A DNA stretch of 64,000 bases, from contig JAFSIS010000078.1 of assembly GCA_017439665.1 (NCBI GenBank), positions 1 through 64,000 of the forward strand. Reading direction: 5' to 3'. A model generated the notes under the pieces. It saw nothing but the letters and a program-made list of their open reading frames with translations, ran no database searches and had not been told where the DNA came from. Shown piece by piece: positions 34,100 through 43,908 of the stretch. Numbering within the stretch: the first letter of the stretch is position 1; every line of letters starts with the position of its first letter. Made by a program: the position numbers and the translations under genes. This stretch comes from Lachnospiraceae bacterium. GTDB taxonomy: Bacteria > Bacillota > Clostridia > Lachnospirales > Lachnospiraceae.

Positions 34100-35296
34100 T
34101 TACTTTACAAGTGCGTAGGTATCTCTTGCGATCATCAGCTCTTCGTTGGTAGGGATAACCATAACCTTGGGACCCTCTGCATTGGAAGAAATAATGATAT
34201 CCTCTCCACGCTTACCGTTTGCTTCCTTATCCAGAGTAATTCCGGTAAAGGCCAGCTTCTCACAGATCATGGAACGAACCAGTCCGCTGTTCTCACCTAC
34301 ACCGGCAGTAAAGCAGATACCGTCAACACCATTCAGAGCTACCATATAAGAACCAATGTATTTTGCCACTCTGTAGCAGAAAGCTTCCAGGGTTCTGGTT
34401 CCTGCATCATCCCCCTTTGCATGAGCCTCTTCCAGATCTCTGAAGTCAGAAGATAAGCCGCCGGAAATGCCTAAAACACCGGATTCCTTATTCAGCATGT
34501 TCATGATCTGCTCAATGGTTTTATTCTCTTTTTTCGCAATAAATTCAATGATGGCAGGATCAAGGTCACCACTTCTGGTTCCCATGATCAGACCCTCAAG
34601 AGGAGTAAGACCCATGGAAGTATCTACACATTTTCCATTCTTCACTGCAGAAACGGAAGCACCGTTACCCAGGTGGCAAACGATGATCTTGCTGTCTTCA
34701 TAGCTCTTGCCCAGTAACCTGGCAGCCTGCTGGGAAACGTAGGAATGGCTGGTTCCGTGGAAACCGTAGCGACGTACCTTATATTTGCTGTAATACTCAT
34801 AAGGAATACCGTAAAGGTAAGCTTCCTTGGGCATGGTCTGATGGAAAGCCGTATCAAATACACCTACCATGGGCACACCGGGCATCAGTTCCTTACAGGC
34901 ATTGATACCAATCAGGTTAGCAGGATTGTGAAGAGGTGCAAGGTCGTTGCATTCTTCAATTCCCTTGATCACTTCATCGGTAAGGATGGTGGAAGCAGCA
35001 AACTTCTCTCCGCCGTGTACGATACGATGTCCAACAGCATTGATTTCTTCCAGACTCTTTACTACGCCTACTTCTTTGTCGCAAAGAGAATCCAACACCA
35101 GCTTTACGGCTGCAGTGTGATCAGGCATGGGAACAACGGTAGTCACCTTTTCTCCGCCTGTAGGGGAGTATACCAGCTGGCTTCCCTCAATACCGATTCT
35201 CTCACACAGACCTTTTGCAATCAGTTCTTCATTTTCTGCATTAATCAACTGAAATTTTAAAGATGAGCTTCCACAGTTAAGTACCAATACATTCAT
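34100..35296 (-). CDS. ackA: Acetate kinase
   Basis: Converts acetyl-phosphate and ADP to acetate and ATP, the energy-yielding last step of mixed-acid fermentation. From the ATG at 35296 (GGAGG upstream) it has 398 residues, normal length. Signatures are LVLNCGSSSLKFQL at the N-terminus, GHRIVHGGEKF near 90, ICHLGNGASV-type CHLGNGASVSA near 208, and FTAGVGENS near 325. It follows pta with a small inverted repeat between, the usual pta-ackA pair. Confidence 0.98.
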   Translation of the reverse strand: MNVLVLNCGSSSLKFQLINAENEELIAKGLCERIGIEGSQLVYSPTGGEKVTTVVPMPDHTAAVKLVLDSLCDKEVGVVKSLEEINAVGHRIVHGGEKFAASTILTDEVIKGIEECNDLAPLHNPANLIGINACKELMPGVPMVGVFDTAFHQTMPKEAYLYGIPYEYYSKYKVRRYGFHGTSHSYVSQQAARLLGKSYEDSKIIVCHLGNGASVSAVKNGKCVDTSMGLTPLEGLIMGTRSGDLDPAIIEFIAKKENKTIEQIMNMLNKESGVLGISGGLSSDFRDLEEAHAKGDDAGTRTLEAFCYRVAKYIGSYMVALNGVDGICFTAGVGENSGLVRSMICEKLAFTGITLDKEANGKRGEDIIISSNAEGPKVMVIPTNEELMIARDTYALVK

Positions 35297-35345
35297 TCTT
35301 TTTTCCTCCAAAACTATTATCTTCTTTTTTATCCATTCCATACAA

Positions 35346-35398
35346 AACTATTCAGGACAAGCCCAAAATCCTGTGGATTTCTGCTGTCCTGAATAATT
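35346..35398. repeat. Small intergenic inverted repeat between pta and ackA
   Basis: Arms AACTATTCAGGACA and TGTCCTGAATAATT pair at 13 of 14; an inner stem AAATCC/GGATTT with loop TGT is shared in outline with the element at 62249-62416. It begins 7 nt after the pta stop. Confidence 0.65.
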
Positions 35399-35405
35399 GA
35401 TTATC

Positions 35406-36407
35406 TTATACCAGCTGTGACTGTACTGCTGTTAAAGCAACTACACCCACGATATCTTCCCAGCTGCATCCGCGGGACAGATCATTAACCGGCTTTGCAA
35501 TACCCTGAAGCATGGGACCGTAAGCTTCTGCCTTAGCCAGTCTCTGTACCAGCTTATAGCTGATGTTACCACAGTCCAGGTTAGGGAAGATCAGTACATT
35601 GGCATGTCCTGCCACTTCACTTCCAGGAGCCTTGGATTTACCAATAGAAGGTACTAAAGCTGAGTCAGCCTGTAATTCTCCGTCAACGGTCAGGCCGGGA
35701 TACTCTGCCTTGGCAATTCTGGTAGCCTCAGCCACTTTATCCACCAGAGTATGTTTCGCACTTCCCTTGGTAGAATGGCTCAGCATGGCTACGATAGGTT
35801 TAGCACCAACCAGCTGCTTAAAGCTCTTTGCAGAGGTATCTGCAATTGCTGCCAGCTCTTCCGCAGTAGGATCCTGATTCAGACCACAGTCTGCAAAAAG
35901 GAAGGTTCCGTTCTCGCCCATATCACAATCCGGTACGGCCATAAGGAAGAAACCGGAAACCAGCTTTACACCGGGAGCAGTTTTTAAGATCTGCAGAGAA
36001 GGTCTTAATACATCTGCTGTTGCGTGGCAGGCACCGGCAACCATACCGTCTGCATCATTAGCCTTAACCATAACCACACCGAAGGTAAGGTAATCCTTAA
36101 GCAGGATCTCTCTTGCCTTTTCTTCCGTCATCCCCTTAGATTTTCTTGTTTCATATAAAAGATTTACATACTCATCCAATTTATCACATCTTGAAGGATC
36201 AACAATAGTTACTCCGGTCAGATCCACTTCCAACCAGCCTGCACCATCCATGATCTTCTCCTCATTACCTACCATAACTACGTTGGCAAGTCCTTCTTCA
36301 ATGATATGAGAAGCCGCAATCAGGGTTCTCCTGTCATTGGTCTCCGGCAAAACGATGGTTCTTTTGTCCTGTCTTGCCTTTTCCTTGATAATATCTATGT
36401 ATGACAT
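35406..36407 (-). CDS. pta: Phosphate acetyltransferase
   Basis: Makes acetyl-phosphate from acetyl-CoA. 333 residues, the short single-domain form usual in Firmicutes. Markers are IVLPETNDRRTL near the N-terminus, VAGACHATADVLRP near 126, LLSHSTKGSA-type MLSHSTKGSAKH near 212 and the C-terminal NVLIFPNLDCGNISYKL. It is the first gene of pta-ackA with a strong promoter upstream. Confidence 0.97.
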   Translation of the reverse strand: MSYIDIIKEKARQDKRTIVLPETNDRRTLIAASHIIEEGLANVVMVGNEEKIMDGAGWLEVDLTGVTIVDPSRCDKLDEYVNLLYETRKSKGMTEEKAREILLKDYLTFGVVMVKANDADGMVAGACHATADVLRPSLQILKTAPGVKLVSGFFLMAVPDCDMGENGTFLFADCGLNQDPTAEELAAIADTSAKSFKQLVGAKPIVAMLSHSTKGSAKHTLVDKVAEATRIAKAEYPGLTVDGELQADSALVPSIGKSKAPGSEVAGHANVLIFPNLDCGNISYKLVQRLAKAEAYGPMLQGIAKPVNDLSRGCSWEDIVGVVALTAVQSQLV

Positions 36408-36442
36408 AGCTATTTCCTCCCTTTTTGTCCTAGAATATCTAT

Positions 36443-36471
36443 ATTATAGCGAAATTTTTTTTTGTATACAA
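36443..36471 (-). promoter_or_regulatory. Promoter of pta-ackA
   Basis: TTGTAT (36466-36471), 17 nt including nine A, TATAAT (36443-36448) on the minus strand, 36 nt upstream of the pta ATG. The A-tract in the spacer may bend the DNA. Confidence 0.65.
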
Positions 36472-36627
36472 CAGCCATTCCCAAAAATGATTGCACAAAA
36501 AGAAAGACAAATTTTGTTAAATCTATTGACAAAATTAAGTTTTTAACAATATTCTTTTTACAAGACTACCAAAAAAGAAGCTTGTATTTTGGATACTTTT
36601 CATCCACATAATAAAGGATCTTTACCC

Positions 36628-37857
36628 ATGAAAACAGCCGGAATCATTGCAGAATATAACCCTTTCCATCAGGGACACCGCTACCATATTGAGGAGACCA
36701 GAAGACTTACCGGTGCCGATTATATCATTGTCGTGATGAGTGGTAATTTCACCCAGAGGGGGCAGGCTGCCATCATGGATAAGTATGGCCGTGCTAAGCT
36801 GGCTCTGGAAAATGGTGCTGATCTGGTTTTGGAACTTCCTGTCTGCTTTGCCGTCTCCTCCGCAAGCTATTTTGCCTCCGGAGGCGTTTCCTTACTGGAC
36901 AAACTGGGCGTTGTAGATTTCCTTTCCTTTGGAAGTGAGGGGGGAAGTACCGAAGAACTTCTCTCCCTCTCCTCGTTTCTTCTGGAGGAGCCGGAAAACT
37001 TCAAGGCGCATCTGCAAACTGCACTGAAGCAGGGATATACTTATCCCAAAGCCCGTGCTCTGGCTCTGGAAAAGAGTTTTCCTGAAGGAAAGTCTGAGCT
37101 TGTCAGCTCTCCCAATAATATCCTGGCTCTTGAATATTGTACAGCCCTGTTGGCTTTTCACAGCAGCATCATCCCACTTCCTGTAAAACGCCTTCATTCA
37201 GGCTATCATGATACCGGTCTGTCTCCCACAGGATATTCTTCTGCCACCGCCATCCGAAGAGTCCTTATCAGGGAGATTCCTGCTCTTTTGGAAGAACAGC
37301 TTCCTTCCAGTGTTTACAAATATCTGAAAAAGGAATATGACAAAACCCTTCCTCTGGACATCAATGATTTTTCCCCCCTTCTGCAGTATCGGTTACTCAT
37401 GGAGCAGCCGGAGAATCTTACCCTATATGCGGATGTTCACAGGGAGCTGGCTGACCGGATCAGTGGCAGGATCTACTCCTTTACCACCTATGAGGATTTC
37501 TGTGACCAATTAAAAACAAAAGAGCTGACCCATTCCCGGATCAGCCGTAGTTTGTTGCATATTCTGCTGGGATTAAAGGAGGATGCACTTCAAGCCACTA
37601 AGGAGGAGGGCTATTCCCGGTACGCAAAGATTCTGGGCTTCAGAAAAAGTGCCGCTCCTTTACTTCATGCCATCAAAGCAAATACTTCCATCCCTCTGAT
37701 CCCCAAGCTGGCAGATTCTGCCAAAAGCCTGGATCCGGTTTCCCGGACTATGCTGGAAGCAGATATCCGCGCAGCTCACATTTACGAAGGTGTACTGTGC
37801 AGTAAATTTAACCGTCCTTTTCGTAATGAATACAGCAGACAGTTTCCAATCCTCTAA
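36628..37857 (+). CDS. tmcAL: tRNA(Met) cytidine acetate ligase TmcAL
   Basis: YlbM/TmcAL family enzyme that acetylates the wobble cytidine of elongator tRNA(Met) using acetate and ATP. From the ATG at 36628 it has 409 residues. It has nucleotidyltransferase motif AEYNPFHQGHRYHIE at the N-terminus, VVMSGNFTQRG near 34, and SGYHDTGLSPTGYSSATAIR in the middle. It is divergent from pta; acetate use makes the neighbourhood to pta-ackA apt, though this is only suggestive. An in-frame ATG lies 13 codons upstream without a ribosome site. Confidence 0.93.
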   Translation: MKTAGIIAEYNPFHQGHRYHIEETRRLTGADYIIVVMSGNFTQRGQAAIMDKYGRAKLALENGADLVLELPVCFAVSSASYFASGGVSLLDKLGVVDFLSFGSEGGSTEELLSLSSFLLEEPENFKAHLQTALKQGYTYPKARALALEKSFPEGKSELVSSPNNILALEYCTALLAFHSSIIPLPVKRLHSGYHDTGLSPTGYSSATAIRRVLIREIPALLEEQLPSSVYKYLKKEYDKTLPLDINDFSPLLQYRLLMEQPENLTLYADVHRELADRISGRIYSFTTYEDFCDQLKTKELTHSRISRSLLHILLGLKEDALQATKEEGYSRYAKILGFRKSAAPLLHAIKANTSIPLIPKLADSAKSLDPVSRTMLEADIRAAHIYEGVLCSKFNRPFRNEYSRQFPIL

Positions 37858-37887
37858 GGAAACGCCTCTTTAATCAGTGTTTCCTTA
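37855..37887. repeat. 33-nt palindrome providing the tmcAL stop codon
   Basis: The palindrome starts with the stop codon TAA and pairs AAGGAAAC with GTTTCCTT (37856-37863, 37879-37886). It aligns with the element at the hemZ stop (53533-53565, opposite strand) at 26 of 33 positions. It may serve as a 3' end signal. Confidence 0.6.
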
Positions 37888-37942
37888 ATCATATGAAAAC
37901 GGGCTGTCCCAAATGCATTCTCCGGCTTACTGCAGGATCGCC

Positions 37943-38206
37943 TTATTGTGCTTTGTCCGGATTTTTCTTCTGCAGGATCAGTAAGCCCCCTGAAACGATT
38001 GCCGTTAATGTGCATAGCCCAATCAGACCAGTGATTATATCCCGTTTTTCTTCTCCCGGAGCACTCTCAGGTATGGGGACACCACAGGCAAAATAAACCG
38101 AAGCCGGCCCCAGACCCCCTGCATGAACCGGCAAAGCCTCTTTTACAGAAGCCATTATACTAACTCCCAGCAAAAAAGCTGCTGCTGTTTTCGCGAATTT
38201 TTTCAT
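37943..38206 (-). CDS. Small exported protein with C-terminal membrane helix
   Basis: 87 residues: signal peptide-like start (KKFAKTAAAFLLGVSIMAS), a short Pro/Gly-rich outer part, and a C-terminal hydrophobic helix (ITGLIGLCTLTAIVSGGLLIL) followed by a few charged residues (QKKNPDKAQ). This resembles the end of a wall-anchored protein but has no LPxTG motif. Family unknown. Ribosome site GAGG before the ATG at 38206. Confidence 0.55.
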   Translation of the reverse strand: MKKFAKTAAAFLLGVSIMASVKEALPVHAGGLGPASVYFACGVPIPESAPGEEKRDIITGLIGLCTLTAIVSGGLLILQKKNPDKAQ

Positions 38207-38257
38207 ATGTCTTTTACCTCATTTTATTTTGCTCTCTTTTGCCGTTTATCTTCGGCC

Positions 38258-38551
38258 CTACTCTTCCACTTTACTGAATCGATCATTGAATTTATCCTCT
38301 CCGCAGACATGTTTTGTTCCGTCTGCCTCTATAATGATGTAGTCACCCTCACCGATAAAGGTGCGGCCTCTTCTATGGCAAATATAGGGACAAACGATGC
38401 TTCCGTCTTCCTGGGTGATCTTCACCAGAAAATCCGTGACAATCCAGCCGGAGATCACCACATCTGACCATAACTCAAAGCCGTCTTCCATTCCCTGCCC
38501 CACTGTGTATTGGTTTGCTTCTGCCTCAATAGGTGTTCTTTTGTATTTCAC
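38258..38551 (-). CDS. Phage-type small hypothetical protein
   Basis: 97 residues from a GTG at 38551 with AGGAGG 6 nt upstream. The start KYKRTPIEAEANQYTVG and the end GDYIIIEADGTKHVCGEDKFNDRF follow the plan of a small protein found in many firmicute prophages (MKYRKKPV... then GDYII...C...F). No other phage gene is near, so it is a domesticated or stray copy. Function unknown. Confidence 0.6.
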   Translation of the reverse strand: MKYKRTPIEAEANQYTVGQGMEDGFELWSDVVISGWIVTDFLVKITQEDGSIVCPYICHRRGRTFIGEGDYIIIEADGTKHVCGEDKFNDRFSKVEE

Positions 38552-38586
38552 TTTTTACCCTCCTGATATTGTTCTGAATAGTTACG

Positions 38587-39951
38587 CTAATTCTTAAAGC
38601 TATGTATGGGTGCAGGAATTCTGCCCCCACGTTCGATAAAGGCTTCACAGGAAAAAGAATTTACCGGCATGATCGGGGCATAGCCCAAAAGACCGCCGAA
38701 CTCCACCATCTCTCCTACCGTTTTCCCAATTACCGGAATAATCCGTACTGCCGTTGTTTTCTGATTGATCATGCCGATTGCCAGTTCATCTGCAATAATA
38801 CCGGAAATGGTACTTGCCTTCGTATCTCCGGGAATGGCGATCATATCCAGTCCTACAGAGCACACACAGGTCATGGCCTCCAGTTTCTCCAGGGTAAGTG
38901 CTCCTGCCGTTACCGCATTGATCATTCCCTGATCTTCGCTGACCGGAATAAAGGCTCCACTCAAGCCGCCTACATAGGAGGAGGCCATAACACCTCCCTT
39001 TTTCACCTGGTCATTCAACAGCGCAAGGGCTGCCGTCGTTCCCGGTGCACCTGCATATTCCAACCCCATTTCACAAAGAATGTCAGCCACGGAATCTCCG
39101 ATAGCAGGGGTTGGTGCCAAAGACAGATCCACGATACCGAAAGGCACCTGCAGCCTTATGGAAGCTTCCTTTGCCACCAGCTGTCCCACCCGTGTTACCT
39201 TGAAAGCCGTCTTTTTAATGGTCTCACAAAGGACTTCAAAGTTTTCCCCTCTGACCTTTTCCAGTGCACGTTTCACTACTCCCGGTCCGCTGACTCCTAC
39301 ATTAATGACCTTATCCGCCTCTGTCACTCCATGAAAAGCACCTGCCATAAAGGGATTATCATCAGGTGCATTGCAGAATACCACCAGCTTGGCACAGCCA
39401 AGGGAATCTTTCTCCTTCGTCAGCCGGGCAGTCTGAAGAATCGTCTCGCCCATCAGCTTCACCGCATCCATATTGATGCCTGTTCTGGTAGACCCAAGGT
39501 TAACAGAACTGCAGACCCTCTCCGTCACAGCCATGGCCTGGGGAATGGAACGGATTAAAAGCTCATCTGCTGCTGTCATTCCCTTGCTGACCAATGCAGA
39601 ATACCCACCGATAAAATTCACCCCTACTTTGATCGCCACTTCATCCAGAGTCCTGGCGATCTGTACAAAATCTTCCCCGGTTTTACAGGCAGCACCTCCC
39701 ACCAGAGCAATGGGTGTTACGGCAATTCTCTTATTGACGATCGGGATACCGAATTCCCGGGCAATTTCTTCTCCTGTTTCCACCAGATCCTTTGCTGCCT
39801 CATAAATTTTCTTATCAATCTTTTTACATAAAACTTCCAGATCGGAATCGATACAATCCAACAGGCTGATTCCCAGAGTAATGGTTCTGACATCCAGATT
39901 TTCCTCTTCAATCATCTTGTTGGTTTCTGCCACCTCAAATATATTTAACAT
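38587..39951 (-). CDS. UPF0210/DUF711 family protein
   Basis: About 454 residues from the ATG at 39951 of the conserved PFL/UPF0210 family, whose fold recalls glycyl-radical enzymes but which lacks known activity. Recognised by the start [27 protein letters not shown]-type [12 protein letters not shown], and [16 protein letters not shown]. It forms the usual pair with the ACT-domain gene just upstream (20-nt gap), suggesting amino-acid sensing or regulation. Confidence 0.9.
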   Translation of the reverse strand: MLNIFEVAETNKMIEEENLDVRTITLGISLLDCIDSDLEVLCKKIDKKIYEAAKDLVETGEEIAREFGIPIVNKRIAVTPIALVGGAACKTGEDFVQIARTLDEVAIKVGVNFIGGYSALVSKGMTAADELLIRSIPQAMAVTERVCSSVNLGSTRTGINMDAVKLMGETILQTARLTKEKDSLGCAKLVVFCNAPDDNPFMAGAFHGVTEADKVINVGVSGPGVVKRALEKVRGENFEVLCETIKKTAFKVTRVGQLVAKEASIRLQVPFGIVDLSLAPTPAIGDSVADILCEMGLEYAGAPGTTAALALLNDQVKKGGVMASSYVGGLSGAFIPVSEDQGMINAVTAGALTLEKLEAMTCVCSVGLDMIAIPGDTKASTISGIIADELAIGMINQKTTAVRIIPVIGKTVGEMVEFGGLLGYAPIMPVNSFSCEAFIERGGRIPAPIHSFKN

Positions 39952-39971
39952 ATTTCCCTCCACTAAAGCTC

Positions 39972-40244
39972 TTAAATACGATGCATACTGTTAAAAATAT
40001 CTTCCCGCTGGCATTTGATGATCACGCCAATCTTCTCTCCCAGCTTTTCCAGGTCTTCTGCCGTCTCCCTGAACTGCTTGTTGCTGTCTGTACGGTCTAC
40101 GATCATCATCATATTGAAGTATCCCTGAACAATGGTCTGGGAGATATCCAGAATATTGATATTGTTTTCCGCCAGATAAGTGCAGACTCCTGCAATAATT
40201 CCAACAGTATCCTTTCCTACTACAGTAATAATCGTTTTTTTCAT
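39972..40244 (-). CDS. ACT domain protein (UPF0237)
   Basis: 90 residues forming a single ACT domain ([41 protein letters not shown]), the amino-acid-binding fold. It is always next to UPF0210 genes in Firmicutes, as here, and is probably its regulatory subunit. ATG at 40244, AAAGGAGG upstream. Confidence 0.92.
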   Translation of the reverse strand: MKKTIITVVGKDTVGIIAGVCTYLAENNINILDISQTIVQGYFNMMMIVDRTDSNKQFRETAEDLEKLGEKIGVIIKCQREDIFNSMHRI

Positions 40245-40265
40245 GGTACATGCCTCCTTTAAGCT

Positions 40266-41066
40266 CTATGCGATACAGATTCGGGGTGATACTTCATCCC
40301 GTTTTGCCACGGTAATAGGGAATTCATTGCCCGGACAGCCCTTTGCTCCCATGACCAGCTCTATCCGGACGGTTTCATAAGCCAGCTCCGGCAGATTGTT
40401 TTCTTTACTCAAATGTCCCAGGATCACAGCCTGCAGCCCATCGTGCAAAATCCGCTTCAAAAGCTGACCGCTGCGTTCATTGGACAAATGTCCTCTATCT
40501 CCTAAAATACGCTGTTTTAATGCATATGGATAAGGTCCCACCTGCAACATATTTACGTCATGATTAGCCTCCAGAAACAATACATCCATTCCCTTCAGGC
40601 ACTCCACCGTATAATCATTATAGGTCCCCAGATCCGTAGCTATGGCCATTTTCTGCTTCCCATGGCGAAATCGATAGGCTACCGGTTCCCCCGCATCATG
40701 GGACGTCCTCATGGGATTTACCACAATGTCCTTCACCGTAAAGCTGTTATCGGCCTGAATGGGAATGAACAGCTCTTCTTCTATCTTTCCCAGGGAAGAG
40801 CTGTTGCGGATTGCCCGGATAGTACCTTCTGTTGCATAGATGGGAATATGATATTTTCTGCTCAATACTCCCAGGCCGCTGACATGGTCTGAATGTTCAT
40901 GGGTAATCAGAATTCCATCCAGATCCCTGCCCGTCAGCCCCAGACTGTTTAATCCATTTTCCGTACGTTTTCCGCTGATACCCACATCCACCAGAAGATG
41001 GGTGGACTGGGTACCCACATAAATACAGTTGCCGCTGCTTCCGCTGGCTATACTGCATAGTTCCAT
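40266..41066 (-). CDS. Metallo-beta-lactamase fold hydrolase, WalJ/YycJ-like
   Basis: 266 residues from the ATG at 41066 (GGAAAGGAA upstream); a longer frame would overlap the previous gene. Begins MELCSIASGSSGNCIYV, with metal motif ITHEHSDHVSG near residue 58 and further ligands in FLEANHD and LGHLSKENN. The family is linked to cell-wall or DNA repair control in Firmicutes; no walRK operon is near. It lies downstream of the FtsA-like gene. Confidence 0.85.
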   Translation of the reverse strand: MELCSIASGSSGNCIYVGTQSTHLLVDVGISGKRTENGLNSLGLTGRDLDGILITHEHSDHVSGLGVLSRKYHIPIYATEGTIRAIRNSSSLGKIEEELFIPIQADNSFTVKDIVVNPMRTSHDAGEPVAYRFRHGKQKMAIATDLGTYNDYTVECLKGMDVLFLEANHDVNMLQVGPYPYALKQRILGDRGHLSNERSGQLLKRILHDGLQAVILGHLSKENNLPELAYETVRIELVMGAKGCPGNEFPITVAKRDEVSPRICIA

Positions 41067-41101
41067 TTCTCTTATTCCTTTCCTTTGGTTAAAAAACCGC
41101 C

Positions 41102-43282
41102 TTAAATAGTTCTCCAATAAATTTCCAGTACGTCACCGTCATGAAGTTCTTCCATAAACTGTGCCGGTTTACCGTTCAGGGTAGTCACGATAGCCCCCTG
41201 AGGCTTGGACAGATCAAAGGAGATAAAATCAAACACATCCACAAATATGTATTTTGCCTTACCCTTCAGTACCACAGGAGACTGATTCACCACAACGATC
41301 ATCTGACGGGAAGCCTGTGGCTGCACCTGCTGTACAGGATTAACAGTGGCGGTTGCCGAAATCGATACACCTTCTTCCTGCTGCTTCTCTCCTTCATCCG
41401 ATGGTATCCTTCGGCTCCTTTCTAAGAAGCTGCTTTCAGATCGCCCACTCTCATTTGTAATGGCGTCGGTTTCTTCTTCCATCTCATCATTTAAATCATC
41501 ATAACTGTCCAAGATAGCGATACCTTCTGTATCTTCCATGGTCACGGTGAAGTTTTCATAGACTCTGGTTCCCAGGTCGGCCACAGCATTATTCACATAA
41601 TACCTTCTGTGATCCTTTACCGACAAATCCATAAACTTTAAAATCTGCTCCACCGTATAATAATTCAGAAATTCAATGCTATCTCCACTCTGGATCTCAT
41701 AGTATTCCGACTGTAAAACACCGTTGACACTGGCAAATTTGGGCAGAATCACTCTCTTGCCATTGATCTCCAGCACCAGTGTTCCCTTAAACTCTGTCAG
41801 CTGGCCAATCTCCATACGGGCAGGTGTTCCCGCTGTAGATTCCTGAACTTCAATAATGTCATCCTTTTTGATGGCACTGTGGATGTTGGCTGGCTTACCA
41901 TTCAAAGTAATCACCGCACCGTCTCCCACTTCACCCCGAACGATCTTCTTTTTACCATCCACCGTAAATTCCAGCTCTTTTCCTCTTTTCGGGAAAAAAC
42001 CGTCATTGGGGAATTTGGCCTGGATAGCCGCATCCGTTACGGTCAGATGCTTATTGTCATACAGCTTAACCTTCTGCCCATTGAAGGAGACAAATACAAA
42101 ATTATTGTTCTGTTCATAAAAATTAAGGCAGATACCTACCGGGGTCACCAGAAGGGAGTCTTTCTCTATAGCAGTATCCATGAACTCAATTTTCTGCATT
42201 ACCTCGGCTCCCCGGATGGCTACACGCTCCGGCTGAATCCCCAGCTTGTCAGCCAGCATACGGGTATAGCCATTGACCTTGCCTCCGCCGCCTACCACAA
42301 AAACAGCACTTACCGACTTCCCGCCGTTTAATTCCTTGATCTTATCGGAAACCAGACCGGTCATTTCCTCTAAAACCGGCCTCAGAAGCTCATCGATCTC
42401 ACGGGTTTCTATGGTCTGTTTCAGTCCCATGATATCCTCGTAGCCCACAACATCTCCCCGTGTAGAATCCCTCTTGATGTTTTCTGCCATCTGAAAATCC
42501 GTAAGACAATGCAGAGCAATCTGCTCTGTAAGGCAGTCCCCTGCCTTGGGAATCATTCCATAGGCAATAATACTTCCGTCTCTGGTAATGGAAATATCAC
42601 TGGTTCCGGCGCCTACATCTACCAGGGCAATATTCAACAGGCGGTACCGTTCCGGAATAGCTACCTGAATGGCCGCAATCGGCTCCAGGGTCATATTGGC
42701 AACCTGAAGTCCTGCCAGTTCTACCGCCTTATTCAATCCATCCACCACCTCATCCGGGAGGAAGGTGGCAATTAAGTCCACACTGATCTTTCGTGCTTTG
42801 TGATTTTCAAGATTACCAATGTGAAAATCGTTAAGATAGTAACAAATTACCGAGTTTCCCACACAGTAGAATTTTTGTCTGCTTTTATTCTCTTTGATAA
42901 AGGATTCATAAGCTTTTTCCACCGCAACGGAATTCAGGGTATAGACGTCCTCTTTGGTCACAAGATGCTCGTCTTCAAACTCCATTTCGGCATGACTGGT
43001 CACCGTCTCCAGAACACGTCCTGCAGCAGCGATACAGACCTCTGCCAGGCGGCGTCCGATTTCCTCTTCAAGCGCCTCCTTAACATAGGAAATGGTTGCT
43101 CCCACCTTTTCAATATCATGGATCTGGCCATCCAGCATAGCTCTGGTATCATGCTCCTTTACCTTCTGGGCCACTACCACAAAGCCATCCCCATCCTTGT
43201 ATCCTACGGTTCCCACGATACTTCTGGTACCGATATCCAGACCGAACACCAGTTGTCCTGCGTAGTTTTTTATCTTCTCCAA
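41102..43282 (-). CDS. Long FtsA-like actin-family ATPase
   Basis: 726 residues, far longer than classical FtsA (~420). The N-terminal ~400 residues have the actin-fold motifs LVFGLDIGTRSIVGTVGY, IALVDVGAGTSDISI and AVFVVGGGGKVNGY. The C-terminal ~320 residues are repeats of a small beta domain with NGKPA-type turns (TLNGKPANIHSAIKKDDII, TLNGKPAQFMEELHDGDVL). FtsZ is not in the window. This long form is frequent in Lachnospiraceae. It could act in division or in a pilus-like (PilM-type) complex. Confidence 0.8.
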   Translation of the reverse strand: MEKIKNYAGQLVFGLDIGTRSIVGTVGYKDGDGFVVVAQKVKEHDTRAMLDGQIHDIEKVGATISYVKEALEEEIGRRLAEVCIAAAGRVLETVTSHAEMEFEDEHLVTKEDVYTLNSVAVEKAYESFIKENKSRQKFYCVGNSVICYYLNDFHIGNLENHKARKISVDLIATFLPDEVVDGLNKAVELAGLQVANMTLEPIAAIQVAIPERYRLLNIALVDVGAGTSDISITRDGSIIAYGMIPKAGDCLTEQIALHCLTDFQMAENIKRDSTRGDVVGYEDIMGLKQTIETREIDELLRPVLEEMTGLVSDKIKELNGGKSVSAVFVVGGGGKVNGYTRMLADKLGIQPERVAIRGAEVMQKIEFMDTAIEKDSLLVTPVGICLNFYEQNNNFVFVSFNGQKVKLYDNKHLTVTDAAIQAKFPNDGFFPKRGKELEFTVDGKKKIVRGEVGDGAVITLNGKPANIHSAIKKDDIIEVQESTAGTPARMEIGQLTEFKGTLVLEINGKRVILPKFASVNGVLQSEYYEIQSGDSIEFLNYYTVEQILKFMDLSVKDHRRYYVNNAVADLGTRVYENFTVTMEDTEGIAILDSYDDLNDEMEEETDAITNESGRSESSFLERSRRIPSDEGEKQQEEGVSISATATVNPVQQVQPQASRQMIVVVNQSPVVLKGKAKYIFVDVFDFISFDLSKPQGAIVTTLNGKPAQFMEELHDGDVLEIYWRTI

Positions 43283-43299
43283 AGGTTCTTCCTCCCCTT

Positions 43300-43908
43300 T
43301 TATTCATGCAAGATCTGCAGGCGTTCTGCCTGCAGCTTAATCTGTCCGGCAGTATCCGCAAAATCACCGCTGTTGTCAATGACAACCGATGCGTACTTAC
43401 GAAACTCCTCTTCCGTCCGCTGACTGGCCATGATCTGCGTAATTTTTTCTTCGGTATAATTCCGATTCTCTTTCAGCCGCTGCCGCCGAACGGCCTCCCT
43501 GCTGTAAATATACCACAATTCATCCACCCAGGGCAGATACCCTGCTTCGATAAAGAGGGCTGCTTCCAGAAAAAATACCTCTGTTTTTCCGGATTTCTCC
43601 TCTTCCCCCATGATTTTTTGAATATATTCCTCTACTGCCGGATGAATGATCCCATTCACCTCTTTAAGCAATTTATCATCGGCAAAGATCAGTTCTGCCA
43701 TCTTTCCCCGGTGGATCCTGCCATCCTCCTCAAGAATTTCCGTTCCCAATACCTGGATCAGCCGGTGATAGCACCGGGTTCCCTTTTCCTTCACCAGATG
43801 CCCTACCTCATCTGCCAGAATGATCCGGCATCCGGTATGCTCTGCCAGATAGGAAAGAACCTTTGATTTTCCGCAGCCTACGCCGCCGGTAACACCAATC
43901 TTGATCAC
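43300..43908 (-). CDS. coaE: Dephospho-CoA kinase
   Basis: Last step of coenzyme A synthesis. 202 residues with P-loop GVTGGVGCGKSKV at the N-terminus, DEVGHLVKEKG near 33 and the lid region RRQRLKENRNYTEEKI. The GTG start at 43908 shares its G with the polA stop TAG, so the two genes are translationally coupled. Confidence 0.95.
   Translation of the reverse strand: MIKIGVTGGVGCGKSKVLSYLAEHTGCRIILADEVGHLVKEKGTRCYHRLIQVLGTEILEEDGRIHRGKMAELIFADDKLLKEVNGIIHPAVEEYIQKIMGEEEKSGKTEVFFLEAALFIEAGYLPWVDELWYIYSREAVRRQRLKENRNYTEEKITQIMASQRTEEEFRKYASVVIDNSGDFADTAGQIKLQAERLQILHE

Noticed and set aside
37943..38206. LPxTG wall-anchored protein
   Set aside because: The C-terminal helix and basic tail are present, but no LPxTG-like motif precedes them.
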